Source of the DNA: Lichenicoccus sp965277665
Lineage (GTDB): Bacteria; Pseudomonadota; Alphaproteobacteria; Acetobacterales; Acetobacteraceae
DNA length: 64,000 nt
NCBI RefSeq assembly: GCF_965277665.1
Contig: NZ_OZ255835.1
Coordinates: 1,922,001-1,986,000, forward strand
Reading direction: 5' to 3'
Shown here: positions 38,076 through 45,782 of the stretch, piece by piece
How positions within the stretch are numbered: the first letter of the stretch is position 1
Layout: the number at the start of each line of letters is the position of its first letter
Program-made: the position numbers and the translations under genes
The notes under the pieces: generated by a model
Database searches by the model: none
The model's input: only the letters and a program-made list of their open reading frames with translations
What the model was told of the DNA's origin: nothing

Positions 38076-38828
38076 ATGAACCCCACCGCCTGCATCCTGG
38101 TGATCGGCAACGAGATCCTGTCCGGCCGCACCCAGGACGCCAACATCCAGTTCCTGGCGCGGCGCCTGGGGCAGCTCGGCGTCAGCCTACGCGAGGTCCG
38201 CGTGATCCCGGACGTGCGAGAGACCATCGTGGGCAGCATCGTCGAGCTGCGCGCCCGCTACGACCACCTGCTGACCACCGGCGGCATCGGCCCGACCCAT
38301 GACGACATCACCAGCCCCTGCGTCGCCGAGGCGTTCGGCGTGCCGTGGGAGATCCATGCGGAATCGTTCGCCAGGCTCGAGGCACACATGGCGCCGGGCA
38401 GCTTCAACGCCGCCCGCCAGCGCATGGCGACGCTGCCGCGGGGTGCCACGCCGATCGAGAACCCGGTCTCGGTGGCGCCCGGCTTTTCCATCGGCAACGT
38501 GCATGTCATGGCCGGCGTGCCGCGCATCATGCGGGCGATGTTCGAGGCGCTGGCGCCATCCCTGGCCGGCGGCCGGCCGACCGTCTCGCTCGCCTGGCAT
38601 GCGGACGGGCTGCTGGAAGGCGCCATCGCCGAGGGGCTGGAAGCGATCCAGCACCGCATGCCGGCGGTCGATATCGGCAGCTACCCGTACGAGCGGCCGG
38701 ACCGGCGCGGCGTCAGCCTGGTCAGCAAGGGCATCGACCCGGACGCCGTCGCCGAGGCCGCCGCCGCAGTCCGCGCGCTGATCGGGCAGCTCGGCGTCAC
38801 TCCGGTGGAGGGCGAACCCCCGGCCTAA
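38076..38828 (+). CDS. CinA N-terminal-like, molybdopterin-binding-fold protein
   Basis: 250 residues matching the COG1058 domain: ACILVIGNEILSGRTQDAN, RVIPDVRETI, TTGGIGPTHDDIT and AGVPRIMRAMFEAL. In full CinA this domain acts on NAD(P) by-products such as ADP-ribose; this stand-alone form lacks the C-terminal nicotinamide deamidase domain. It is divergent from the exonuclease gene with a short shared upstream region. Confidence 0.88.
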   Translation: MNPTACILVIGNEILSGRTQDANIQFLARRLGQLGVSLREVRVIPDVRETIVGSIVELRARYDHLLTTGGIGPTHDDITSPCVAEAFGVPWEIHAESFARLEAHMAPGSFNAARQRMATLPRGATPIENPVSVAPGFSIGNVHVMAGVPRIMRAMFEALAPSLAGGRPTVSLAWHADGLLEGAIAEGLEAIQHRMPAVDIGSYPYERPDRRGVSLVSKGIDPDAVAEAAAAVRALIGQLGVTPVEGEPPA

Positions 38829-38853
38829 AGCTTCATTGACTTGATCCCGGCCA

Positions 38854-38874
38854 GAGGCGTTTTCAAACAGCCTC
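38854..38874. repeat. Short hairpin at the accA 3' end related to the repeat-element arms
   Basis: GAGGC and GCCTC flank an 11-base loop that contains the accA stop codon. In the minus direction the sequence GAGGCTGTTTGAAAACGCC closely matches an arm of repeat copy 1 (GAGGCTGTCTGGAAACGCC). It may be a solo end, a deletion remnant, or an unoccupied site for the larger element. Confidence 0.5.
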
Positions 38875-39816
38875 GCGGCCCATCGCCAGATACTTCTCGC
38901 GGCGCTGGGCCCGCAGCGCCGCCGGCTCCAGCGCCAGCAGGCCGGGCAGCGCGGTGGCGATCGCCCGGCCGACAGCCTGGATGGTGAAGCCGGGATCGCG
39001 ATGCGCGCCACCGACGGGTTCCGGAATGATCTCGTCGATGAGCCGGAAGTTCTTCAGGTCGGTCGCGGTCAGCCGCAGCGCCTCGGCGGCGGTGGCGGCC
39101 TGGGTGGTGTCGCGCCACAGGATCGAGGAGCAGGCCTCAGGCGAGATCACCGAGTAGATCGCATGCTCCAGCATCAACACGCGGTCGCCGGCGCCGAGTG
39201 CCACCGCGCCACCGGAGCCGCCCTCGCCGATCACCGTCACCACGATCGGCACCGGCGCGGACAGGAAGGCGTCGGTCGAGCGGGCGATCGCCTCGGCCTG
39301 GCCGCGCGCCTCCGCCTCGATCCCGGGAAACGCGCCGGCGGTGTCGACAAATGAGAGGATCGGGAGGCCGAACCGGCCGGCCAGCTCCACCAGGCGGCGC
39401 ACCTTGCGGTAGCCTTCCGGACGCGCCATGCCGAAATTATGCGCGAGCCTGGTATCGAGATCGTCGCCGCGCTCGGTGCCGACCACCACCACGGACCGGT
39501 TCTCGAACCGGCCGAGGCCGCCGACCACGGCATTGTCCTCGGCGAAGCTGCGGTCGCCGGCGAGCGGCGTATAATCGGTGATCAGCGCGCCGATATAGTC
39601 CAGCGTGTGCGGCCGCTGGGCGTGCCGGGCGACCTGCACCTTCTGCCAGGGCGTCAGCTTCGCGTAGGTGGCGCGCAGCTGGCGGTCGGCCTTCTCGGTC
39701 AGCCGGCCGACCTCGTCCGTGATGTTGATGCCGTCGGTTTCCGACATCCTGCGAAGCTCGTCGATCTTGTCCTCGAGCTCGGCAACCGGTTTTTCAAAAT
39801 CAAGGAACTGGCGCAT
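38863..39816 (-). CDS. accA: Acetyl-CoA carboxylase carboxyltransferase subunit alpha
   Basis: AccA with AccD transfers the carboxyl group from biotin to acetyl-CoA, the first step of fatty acid synthesis. 317 residues from ATG 39816 (MRQFLDFEKPVAELEDKI, the usual N-terminus), with KVQVARHAQRPHTLDYI, FVDTAGAFPGIEAEARGQ and VIGEGGSGGAVALG as family blocks. It lies 57 bp downstream of xerD on the same strand. Its last codons and stop sit inside a small hairpin. Confidence 0.97.
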   Translation of the reverse strand: MRQFLDFEKPVAELEDKIDELRRMSETDGINITDEVGRLTEKADRQLRATYAKLTPWQKVQVARHAQRPHTLDYIGALITDYTPLAGDRSFAEDNAVVGGLGRFENRSVVVVGTERGDDLDTRLAHNFGMARPEGYRKVRRLVELAGRFGLPILSFVDTAGAFPGIEAEARGQAEAIARSTDAFLSAPVPIVVTVIGEGGSGGAVALGAGDRVLMLEHAIYSVISPEACSSILWRDTTQAATAAEALRLTATDLKNFRLIDEIIPEPVGGAHRDPGFTIQAVGRAIATALPGLLALEPAALRAQRREKYLAMGREAV

Positions 39817-39873
39817 GCGGGTGCCTCCTAGCACAGTTCCCTTGTGTGCCAATCCCCCCGCAGGAAGCTCCCG

Positions 39874-40806
39874 TCACGACCCGGTATCGTGGTCCGACAG
39901 CGGGTGATGCGCCTCGACGAGTTTCGCCAGGCGCTCGGCCAGGACGTGGGTGTAGATCTGCGTGGTGGCGATGTCGGCATGTCCCAGCAGCATCTGCAGC
40001 GCGCGCAGGTCGGCGCCGCGCGCCAGCATGTGGCTGGCGAACGAGTGCCGCAGCACGTGCGGCGACAGGCGCTCCGGGGCAATCCCGGCGCAGCGTCCGG
40101 CCTCGGCCAGGATCAGGTCGAACCCCTGCCGGCTGAGCGCGCGACGGGGATTGCGGCCGGCGAACAGCCAGGGCGAGGCAGCCTGGCCGGGCGCCGTGTC
40201 GGCGTCCGCAGGGTCGCGGGCCCGCAGCACGGCGTCCGCCGCCGCGCGCGCCGCATCCGACAGCGGCACCACGCGCTCGCGGCCGCCCTTGCCGCGCACC
40301 AGCAGCATCGGCGCCTCCCCCCTGAGCGCGTCGCGCCGCAGCGCCAGCAGCTCCGAGATGCGCAGGCCGGTCGCATACAGGATCTCGATCGCAGCAAGTG
40401 CCACCGGCTGGCGCCGCGGCGGCAGCGGGCCGCCGGCAGCGCAGGCCGCGAGCAGCCGGTCGACCTCCTGCTCGGACAGCAGGCGCGGCAGCGCCGGTGC
40501 CATCCGCGGCGCGTCGAGATGCAGGCAGGGATCATCGCGGCGGATGCCCTCGCGCAGCAGGTGCAGGTGGAACTGGCGCAGGCAGGACAGCCGCCGGCTC
40601 GCCGTGCGGGCCGACAGGCCGCGCCGGGACAGCGAGGCCATGTAGTCGCGCAACGTGGCGGCGCCGGCGGCGGCGGGACGCTCGCCGGCCGCCCTCACAT
40701 GCGCCGCGAAATCGGCGAGGTCGCGGCCATAGGCCTTGAGCGTGTTCGGGCTGGCGCCGCGCTCGGCGGCCAGCATCTCGAGGAAGCCTTCCAGATGGCG
40801 GTCCAT
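39874..40806 (-). CDS. xerD: Tyrosine recombinase XerD/XerC
   Basis: Site-specific recombinase that resolves chromosome dimers at dif. 310 residues: an N-terminal SAM-like core-binding domain and a C-terminal catalytic domain with R in ATGLRISELLAL, HVLRHSF (H-x-x-R), the second H in LGHADI and the nucleophile in TQIYTHV. I assign XerD from length and the accA neighbourhood; XerC is not excluded. It is a housekeeping recombinase, not a mobile-element integrase. Confidence 0.88.
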   Translation of the reverse strand: MDRHLEGFLEMLAAERGASPNTLKAYGRDLADFAAHVRAAGERPAAAGAATLRDYMASLSRRGLSARTASRRLSCLRQFHLHLLREGIRRDDPCLHLDAPRMAPALPRLLSEQEVDRLLAACAAGGPLPPRRQPVALAAIEILYATGLRISELLALRRDALRGEAPMLLVRGKGGRERVVPLSDAARAAADAVLRARDPADADTAPGQAASPWLFAGRNPRRALSRQGFDLILAEAGRCAGIAPERLSPHVLRHSFASHMLARGADLRALQMLLGHADIATTQIYTHVLAERLAKLVEAHHPLSDHDTGS

Positions 40807-40842
40807 CGCGGCGGCCCGGTATCGTTCGGATCGCCTGCCTTC

Positions 40843-40986
40843 CTAGCTGCCGCCGAAACGGTCGTTCGGCAGCACGACATGCATCTGCTGTACTGGCGGG
40901 CGGGGCGGGGCGGCGCCGAGATAGATGAACCCGCCGGCCAGGGCCAGCACGCCGAGGGCCAGCACGACGAGGAAGAATCGGATCAT
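40843..40986 (-). CDS. 47-residue single-span membrane protein
   Basis: Small gene between xerD and the aroKB fusion. The product starts MIRFFLVVLALGVLALAGG, one transmembrane segment, then YLGAAPPRPPVQQMHVVLPN and ends in DRFGGS. The tail is proline-rich and probably periplasmic. It lies 36 bp before xerD on the same strand. Codon use and GC match the neighbours, and the clear hydrophobic helix supports translation. Function unknown. Confidence 0.65.
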   Translation of the reverse strand: MIRFFLVVLALGVLALAGGFIYLGAAPPRPPVQQMHVVLPNDRFGGS

Positions 40987-41089
40987 CTGGAACGCCCTCG
41001 ATCTTGCCGCCCGATCGCCGTACGGCGGGGCTCTCCTGGGATCCCCGGGCGCATGACGACCCCGCAGCGTCTATGCTAGCTTCACGTTG

Positions 41090-42922
41090 ATGTCACGCGA
41101 CACGGCACCCGCCGGGCTCCCAACGATCGATGCCGGGACCATGCCGAACGGGCCTGCCGATCTGCCTGTGCCCGATCGCCGACCGGCGCTGCCGGCAGAC
41201 ATCCTGTCGGGATTGCGCCAGCGGCCGATCGTGCTGGTCGGGCTGATGGGGGCGGGCAAGACCACCATCGGCAAGCGCCTGGCGCTTCGCCTCCGCGTGG
41301 CGTTCCGCGATGCCGATTCGGAGATCGAGCGCGCTGCCGGCTGCAGCATCGCCGAGATGTTCGAGCGCTGGGGCGAGGCCGCGTTCCGCGAAGGCGAGCG
41401 GCGGGTGATCCGGCGCCTGCTGGACGGCGAGCCGCTGGTGCTAGCGACCGGCGGCGGCGCCTACATGGACCCGCACACCCGGGCATTGATCGGCGCGCGC
41501 GCCACCAGCGTCTGGCTGCGCTGCCCGCTGGAGGTGCTGGTGTCGCGGGTCGCCGGGCGCCATCATCGGCCGCTGCTCGCAGGCGGCGATCCGCGCGAGG
41601 TGCTGCGCGAGCTGATGGCGATCCGGCATCCGATCTATGCAAAGGCCGACCTGGTGATCGACTGCGACAACGCCACCGCCGAGCACACCACCAGATCGGT
41701 CCTCGATGGGCTGGCGGCCCGGGCAGCGGCTGGCGCTCCGGATGGGACCGGGCGGCACAACGAGGCCCGCCTGCCCGATACTCGCCTCCCCGATACTCGC
41801 GTTCATGTGCCGCTGCCGCACCACCCCTACGATATCCTGATCGGACGCGGCCTGATCGCGCGCGCAGGCGAGCTGCTGGCGACGGTGCTGCCGCAACCGC
41901 GCGCGATGATCGTGACCGACGCGACGGTGGCAGCACTGCATCTGCCGGCGCTGCAGGCGTCGCTCGCCGCCGCCGGGATTGCGACCGCGACCGTCATCGT
42001 GCCGCCCGGCGAGCAGTCCAAGAGCCTGCGCGGTTTCGGCGAGGTCACGGACGGCCTGCTCGCGAGCGGCCCGGAGCGGCGTTGCAGCGTGATCGCGCTG
42101 GGCGGCGGGGTGGTCGGCGACCTGGCCGGCTTCGCAGCCGCCGCGGTGCTGCGCGGGCTGCCCTTCGTGCAGATCCCCACCACGCTGCTGTCGCAGGTGG
42201 ACAGCTCGGTCGGTGGCAAGACCGGCATCAACACCGCCTTCGGCAAGAACCTGCTGGGCGCCTTCCACCAGCCGCTTGCCGTGCTGGTCGATACCGCCGC
42301 CCTGGATACGCTGCCGCCACGCGAACTGCGCGCGGGCTACGCCGAGATCATCAAGGCCGGCCTGATCGGCGACGCCACGCTCTTTGCGTGGTGCCTGCAC
42401 AACGGCGCCGCGATCGTGGATGGCAGCGATCCTGCCATGCAGGCCGAGGCGATCCGCCGGGCCTGCCTGTTCAAGGCCGCGGTGGTGGCGGACGACGAGC
42501 GCGAGGAGCGCGCCAGCGGCGGCCGGGCGCTGCTCAATCTCGGCCATACCTTTGCCCACGCCCTGGAAGCCGAGCTGCACTATGACGGGCGGCTGCTGCA
42601 TGGCGAGGCGGTGGCCATCGGGCTCGGGCTGGCGATCCGCCTGTCCGCCCGGCTCGGCCACTGCGATCCGGCGCTCGCCGAGCGGGTGGTGCGGCATCTG
42701 GAGGGGCTCGGCATGCAGGCCCGCATCGCCTCGCTGGCGCAGGCGCTCGCTGTCGGCTTCTCCGCCACCGGGCTGATCGCGCAGATGGGACGCGACAAGA
42801 AGCGGCAGGACGGACGCATCGGGTTCGTGCTGCTGCGCGCGGCCGGCCAAGCCTTCTCATCGCGCGACGTGCCGAGCAGCGAGGTGCGGGCCCTGCTGCT
42901 GCAGGAAGGTTGCATCACATAG
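41090..42922 (+). CDS. aroKB: Bifunctional shikimate kinase / 3-dehydroquinate synthase
   Basis: One 610-residue chain covers two steps of chorismate synthesis. Residues about 45-205 are shikimate kinase (P-loop GLMGAGKT near 51-58, FRDADSEIE, TGGGAYMD). Residues about 245-600 are dehydroquinate synthase (GGGVVGDLAGFAAA, TTLLSQVDSSVGGKTGIN, LNLGHTFAHALE with a metal-binding histidine). The linker includes a 15-bp repeat (LPDTR twice). Usually aroK and aroB are adjacent separate genes. ATG at 41090 follows an in-frame TTG. Confidence 0.95.
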   Translation: MSRDTAPAGLPTIDAGTMPNGPADLPVPDRRPALPADILSGLRQRPIVLVGLMGAGKTTIGKRLALRLRVAFRDADSEIERAAGCSIAEMFERWGEAAFREGERRVIRRLLDGEPLVLATGGGAYMDPHTRALIGARATSVWLRCPLEVLVSRVAGRHHRPLLAGGDPREVLRELMAIRHPIYAKADLVIDCDNATAEHTTRSVLDGLAARAAAGAPDGTGRHNEARLPDTRLPDTRVHVPLPHHPYDILIGRGLIARAGELLATVLPQPRAMIVTDATVAALHLPALQASLAAAGIATATVIVPPGEQSKSLRGFGEVTDGLLASGPERRCSVIALGGGVVGDLAGFAAAAVLRGLPFVQIPTTLLSQVDSSVGGKTGINTAFGKNLLGAFHQPLAVLVDTAALDTLPPRELRAGYAEIIKAGLIGDATLFAWCLHNGAAIVDGSDPAMQAEAIRRACLFKAAVVADDEREERASGGRALLNLGHTFAHALEAELHYDGRLLHGEAVAIGLGLAIRLSARLGHCDPALAERVVRHLEGLGMQARIASLAQALAVGFSATGLIAQMGRDKKRQDGRIGFVLLRAAGQAFSSRDVPSSEVRALLLQEGCIT

Positions 42923-43233
42923 GACGGAGCTTCGGCTTCATCACTGTCTGTCACTCGGTTGCAACAGAGCTCGTTGCCAACCCGGCGTATCGCTCACGAA
43001 ATCCGGAGCGCTACTTGTCTGATTTGCTGGCCCGAACAGTGAAGTCTGCAATCTCGTGCCGCCTCCGTAATGGACTGTGCTTTTGGGGCCACTGTCTTCG
43101 CGGTAATGGCCCTCTAACGTTCAGACAGGCTCCGCAGCAGCAACCAGAGGCTCTATATCGGGCTTAGGCATCCCACTGGGCTGCGCCGCCGATGGTTGGT
43201 GGTTGCCGCACGGGTGATTAAGAGGACGGAACA
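42923..43233. other. Intergenic region between aroKB and the OmpA-like gene
   Basis: 311 bp with lower GC than its surroundings. An open frame of 85 codons (42910-43167) has no recognisable domain, starts inside aroKB and lacks a ribosome site, so I do not call it a gene. The segment presumably carries the promoter of the porin gene. A GAGGACGGAACA ribosome site precedes its ATG. No convincing -35/-10 pair or repeat was found. Confidence 0.5.
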
Positions 43234-44379
43234 ATGCGTCTGCGCACGGCGTTACTTGCAACTACACTCCTGGCGGCCGCTCCGGCCGTCGCGATGGCGC
43301 AGCCCGTCGCCGGGCCCTACATCAGCCTGGGCGCGGGCTATAACCTGCAGCAGACTGTGGGCGCCCACTTCTCGCCCACCACCGACGCCGGCGGCGCGGA
43401 GTCCGCGGGCTCGGGCAAGTCCGGCTACCGCTTCGGCGATGGCTTCGACGGCATCGGCGCTGTCGGCTTCGGCCTCGGCAACGGCCTGCGACTGGAGATC
43501 CAGGGCGCTTATCTCTATAACAACGTCAATCACCGCAGCAACACGGCGGTTGCCGGCGACACCAGCGGCCATGACCAGAAGTATGGCGCCTTCGTCAACG
43601 TCCTCTACGACATTGACCTCGCCCAGTTCGGCGTGGCGCTTCCCGTGACGCCCTATGTCGGCGTCGGCGGCGGCTACCTCTGGGATCACCTGTCGCCGTT
43701 CACCACGACCTATAACAGTGGCGACGTCGACCGGGTCGGCGGCACCGAGGGCAGCTTCGCCTACCAGGGCATTGTCGGTGTTGCCTACAACATCGTCCAG
43801 GTTCCTGGCCTGGCGCTGACCGGCGAGTATCGCTTCGTCGGCACCCTGCCGCAGAACACCGGCAGCGCGTTCACCTCGGAGTCCTACACCCCGACCGGCC
43901 TGCACAAGGGCAATGTCGACTTCAACGACAGCTTCAACCACGAGATCCTGGTTGGCCTGCGCTACGCGTTCGACACCGCCCCGCCGCCGCCGCCGCCCGC
44001 ACCGGTGGTCGCACCCCCGGCGCCGGCGCCGGCCCGCACCTACCTGGTGTTCTTCGACTGGGACAGGTCGGCACTGACCGGCCGCGCCCGCGAGATCATC
44101 GCCGAAGCGGCACAGGCATCCACGCGGGTGCAGACCACCCGTATCGAGGTCAACGGCTACACCGACAACTCGGCCGCCCATCCCGGTCCGCGCGGCGAGC
44201 GCTACAACCAGGGTCTCTCGATCCGTCGCGCCGACAGCGTCAAGGCCGAGCTGGTGCGCGATGGCGTGCCGGCCACCGCAATCGACATCCATGGCTATGG
44301 CGAGAGCCATCCGCTGGTGCCGACCGGCCCGGATACCCGCGAGCCGCAGAACCGTCGCGTCGAGATCATCCTGCACTGA
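43234..44379 (+). CDS. OmpA-like outer membrane protein
   Basis: 381 residues: a signal peptide ending in AMA (about residue 22), an eight-strand-type beta-barrel with aromatic-rich strands (YISLGAGYNLQQ, KYGAFVNVLYDI, VGVGGGYLWDHL), and a proline hinge PPPPPPAPVVAPPAPAPA near 250. The OmpA C-terminal peptidoglycan-binding domain follows (FFDWDRSALTGRAREII, NGYTDNSAAHPGPRGER). It probably anchors the outer membrane to the wall. Monocistronic: its own leader and a strong terminator. Confidence 0.9.
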   Translation: MRLRTALLATTLLAAAPAVAMAQPVAGPYISLGAGYNLQQTVGAHFSPTTDAGGAESAGSGKSGYRFGDGFDGIGAVGFGLGNGLRLEIQGAYLYNNVNHRSNTAVAGDTSGHDQKYGAFVNVLYDIDLAQFGVALPVTPYVGVGGGYLWDHLSPFTTTYNSGDVDRVGGTEGSFAYQGIVGVAYNIVQVPGLALTGEYRFVGTLPQNTGSAFTSESYTPTGLHKGNVDFNDSFNHEILVGLRYAFDTAPPPPPPAPVVAPPAPAPARTYLVFFDWDRSALTGRAREIIAEAAQASTRVQTTRIEVNGYTDNSAAHPGPRGERYNQGLSIRRADSVKAELVRDGVPATAIDIHGYGESHPLVPTGPDTREPQNRRVEIILH

Positions 44380-44405
44380 TCTTGTTCGAACAGAACGCGC
44401 GACAG

Positions 44406-44433
44406 AAGGGGCACCGAAAGGTGCCCCTTTTCG
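44406..44433 (+). terminator. Intrinsic terminator of the OmpA-like gene
   Basis: AAGGGGCACC and GGTGCCCCTT pair around a GAAA tetraloop and run into TTTTC. It lies 27 bp past the stop and is the clearest terminator in the window. Confidence 0.9.
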
Positions 44434-44509
44434 TTACTGGAACTTAACGGGTTACGTGTTCTAGGTTGCTCACGAGACGCCCTCCTCCGCCCGGAGCCGG
44501 ACTGCCCCC

Positions 44510-45025
44510 ATGATCGAACAAGATGTCGCCGCGGAAACGATGTCGCACGCCCACCGCAAGGGGACGCAGCTGAACCTGATCGACAGCCTGCTCGACCGCC
44601 TGCCGCATTCGGGGCCGCTCGCCCTGACCGCGGCGCGACGCACCCTGATCCTGCAGTTCATGCGTTTCGGCGTGGTCGGGGTGATCGGCTTCCTGTGCGA
44701 CGCCACCACGGTCTATGCCATGCGCCACGTGATCGGGCAGGCGGGCGCCATGATCCTGGCCTATTTCATCGCCGCCTCGATGAACTGGCTGATCAACCGG
44801 CTCTGGACCTTCCGCGGCGTCGGCGGCGCGGGGAACCTGCTGCGCCAGTGGGGCATCTTCCTTGCCGCGAACTCGCTCGGCTTCCTGCTCAACCGCGGCA
44901 CCGCGCTCACCCTGACCTACACGGTGCCGTTCGTCGACCAGCATGTGGTACTGGCGCTGGTGGCCGGCACGCTGGCCGGCATGTTTTCGAACTTTACCCT
45001 GTCCCGCCGCCTAGTCTTCCGCTGA
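44510..45025 (+). CDS. GtrA family membrane protein
   Basis: 171 residues with four transmembrane segments (about 48-66, 72-92, 108-128 and 138-158). FMRFGVVGVIGFLCDATTVYAM and NWLINRLWTF are characteristic. GtrA proteins are thought to flip lipid-linked sugars, for example undecaprenyl-phosphate glucose, for cell-surface glycosylation. No glycosyltransferase partner lies nearby. The stop codon is the first base of repeat copy 3's arm. Confidence 0.85.
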   Translation: MIEQDVAAETMSHAHRKGTQLNLIDSLLDRLPHSGPLALTAARRTLILQFMRFGVVGVIGFLCDATTVYAMRHVIGQAGAMILAYFIAASMNWLINRLWTFRGVGGAGNLLRQWGIFLAANSLGFLLNRGTALTLTYTVPFVDQHVVLALVAGTLAGMFSNFTLSRRLVFR

Positions 45026-45189
45026 AAGGACGCTTGCAAACGCCTGCTGCTGGCGATCCGACTCGCCTTTCCTGCGCTCCGATGCTCACGGCCATTGAGG
45101 CCGCTCCGCTTCGGTGCTCGGAAAGACGCGCCGGGCGCGGCCCTGCGGGCCGCTCTCATCCAGCATCAGACGTTTTCAAGCGTCCTTTT
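45025..45189 (+). repeat. Intergenic structured repeat element, copy 3 (gtrA / deoxyribosyltransferase)
   Basis: The outer arms are AAAGGACGCTTGCAAACG and, inverted, AAAAGGACGCTTGAAAACG. The internal terminal motif AAACGCCTGCTGCTGG has its inverted partner near 45160-45175. An inner hairpin GCGGCCC / GGGCCGC is paired like those of the other copies. The left arm starts at the gtrA stop; the right arm contains the last codons (QKDA) and stop of the convergent gene. It fills the whole space between two convergent genes. Confidence 0.85.
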
Positions 45190-45724
45190 GGGTCGATCCC
45201 GAAAGACGCTCTACGCACTGCTTGAAGCCTTCGAGGTTCGGGCCGGTGAAAACCCTGCCACCGGAGAACTCGATGCCGCAGGCGATCATCAGGTTGTCGG
45301 GGAGGCCGAACTCCTCGATCTCTTGCCCGTCGGAGTCTCTCAGCCGCCCGTCTTCATGCCGTGCGGCTCCGCGATCAAGAGCGCTGCACCGGTCCGCGTA
45401 GGGCTCGATGCTCTCGCTCCACCCGAACACGACCAGGCCGAGCGCACGGGCGAAGCCGACCTCGTAGACGGTTCCGGCATCGGCTCCGGGACCGCGGAAC
45501 GGGGTGAGGTTGGCGATCACTGCGTTGCAGCCGCGTATGTGGGCCTCGTTGCCGAGCGCGATCCTGGCGGCAAGAGAGGCGACAGGCCGGTCCGGGTCCG
45601 GAGCCGGATCGAGCGGGAAGACCGGTCGCAACCCCGCCTCGACGCAGATCCGCTTGAGCAGGGCGCCCCGCTGCTCGGGTTGCGTCACGAACACGTCCGG
45701 TCCGGCGAGGTAGACCCGCAGCAT
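45176..45724 (-). CDS. Nucleoside 2-deoxyribosyltransferase family protein
   Basis: 182 residues from ATG 45724, which has GGGAGG 6 nt upstream; a GTG 7 codons earlier lacks this. Family signatures: VYLAGPDVF at the start, GCNAVIANLTPFRGPGADAGT with the catalytic-region asparagine and aspartate, and VYEVGFARALG with the nucleophilic glutamate. It exchanges bases between deoxynucleosides or hydrolyses them. Its 3' end lies in repeat copy 3. Confidence 0.87.
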   Translation of the reverse strand: MLRVYLAGPDVFVTQPEQRGALLKRICVEAGLRPVFPLDPAPDPDRPVASLAARIALGNEAHIRGCNAVIANLTPFRGPGADAGTVYEVGFARALGLVVFGWSESIEPYADRCSALDRGAARHEDGRLRDSDGQEIEEFGLPDNLMIACGIEFSGGRVFTGPNLEGFKQCVERLSGSTQKDA

Positions 45725-45782
45725 CCCGTCCTCCCTGGCCCCCACCTTCCCCTGACAAGGGTGCCTGCGCTAGAGCAGTACC

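Noticed and set aside
39874..40806. Tyrosine recombinase as sign of an integrated element
   Set aside because: Sequence type and position next to accA fit the housekeeping Xer recombinase; there are no phage or integrative element genes or attachment-site repeats nearby.
42910..43167. 85-codon frame between aroKB and the OmpA-like gene
   Set aside because: Starts inside aroKB, no ribosome site, no domain; the region is better read as a leader and promoter.
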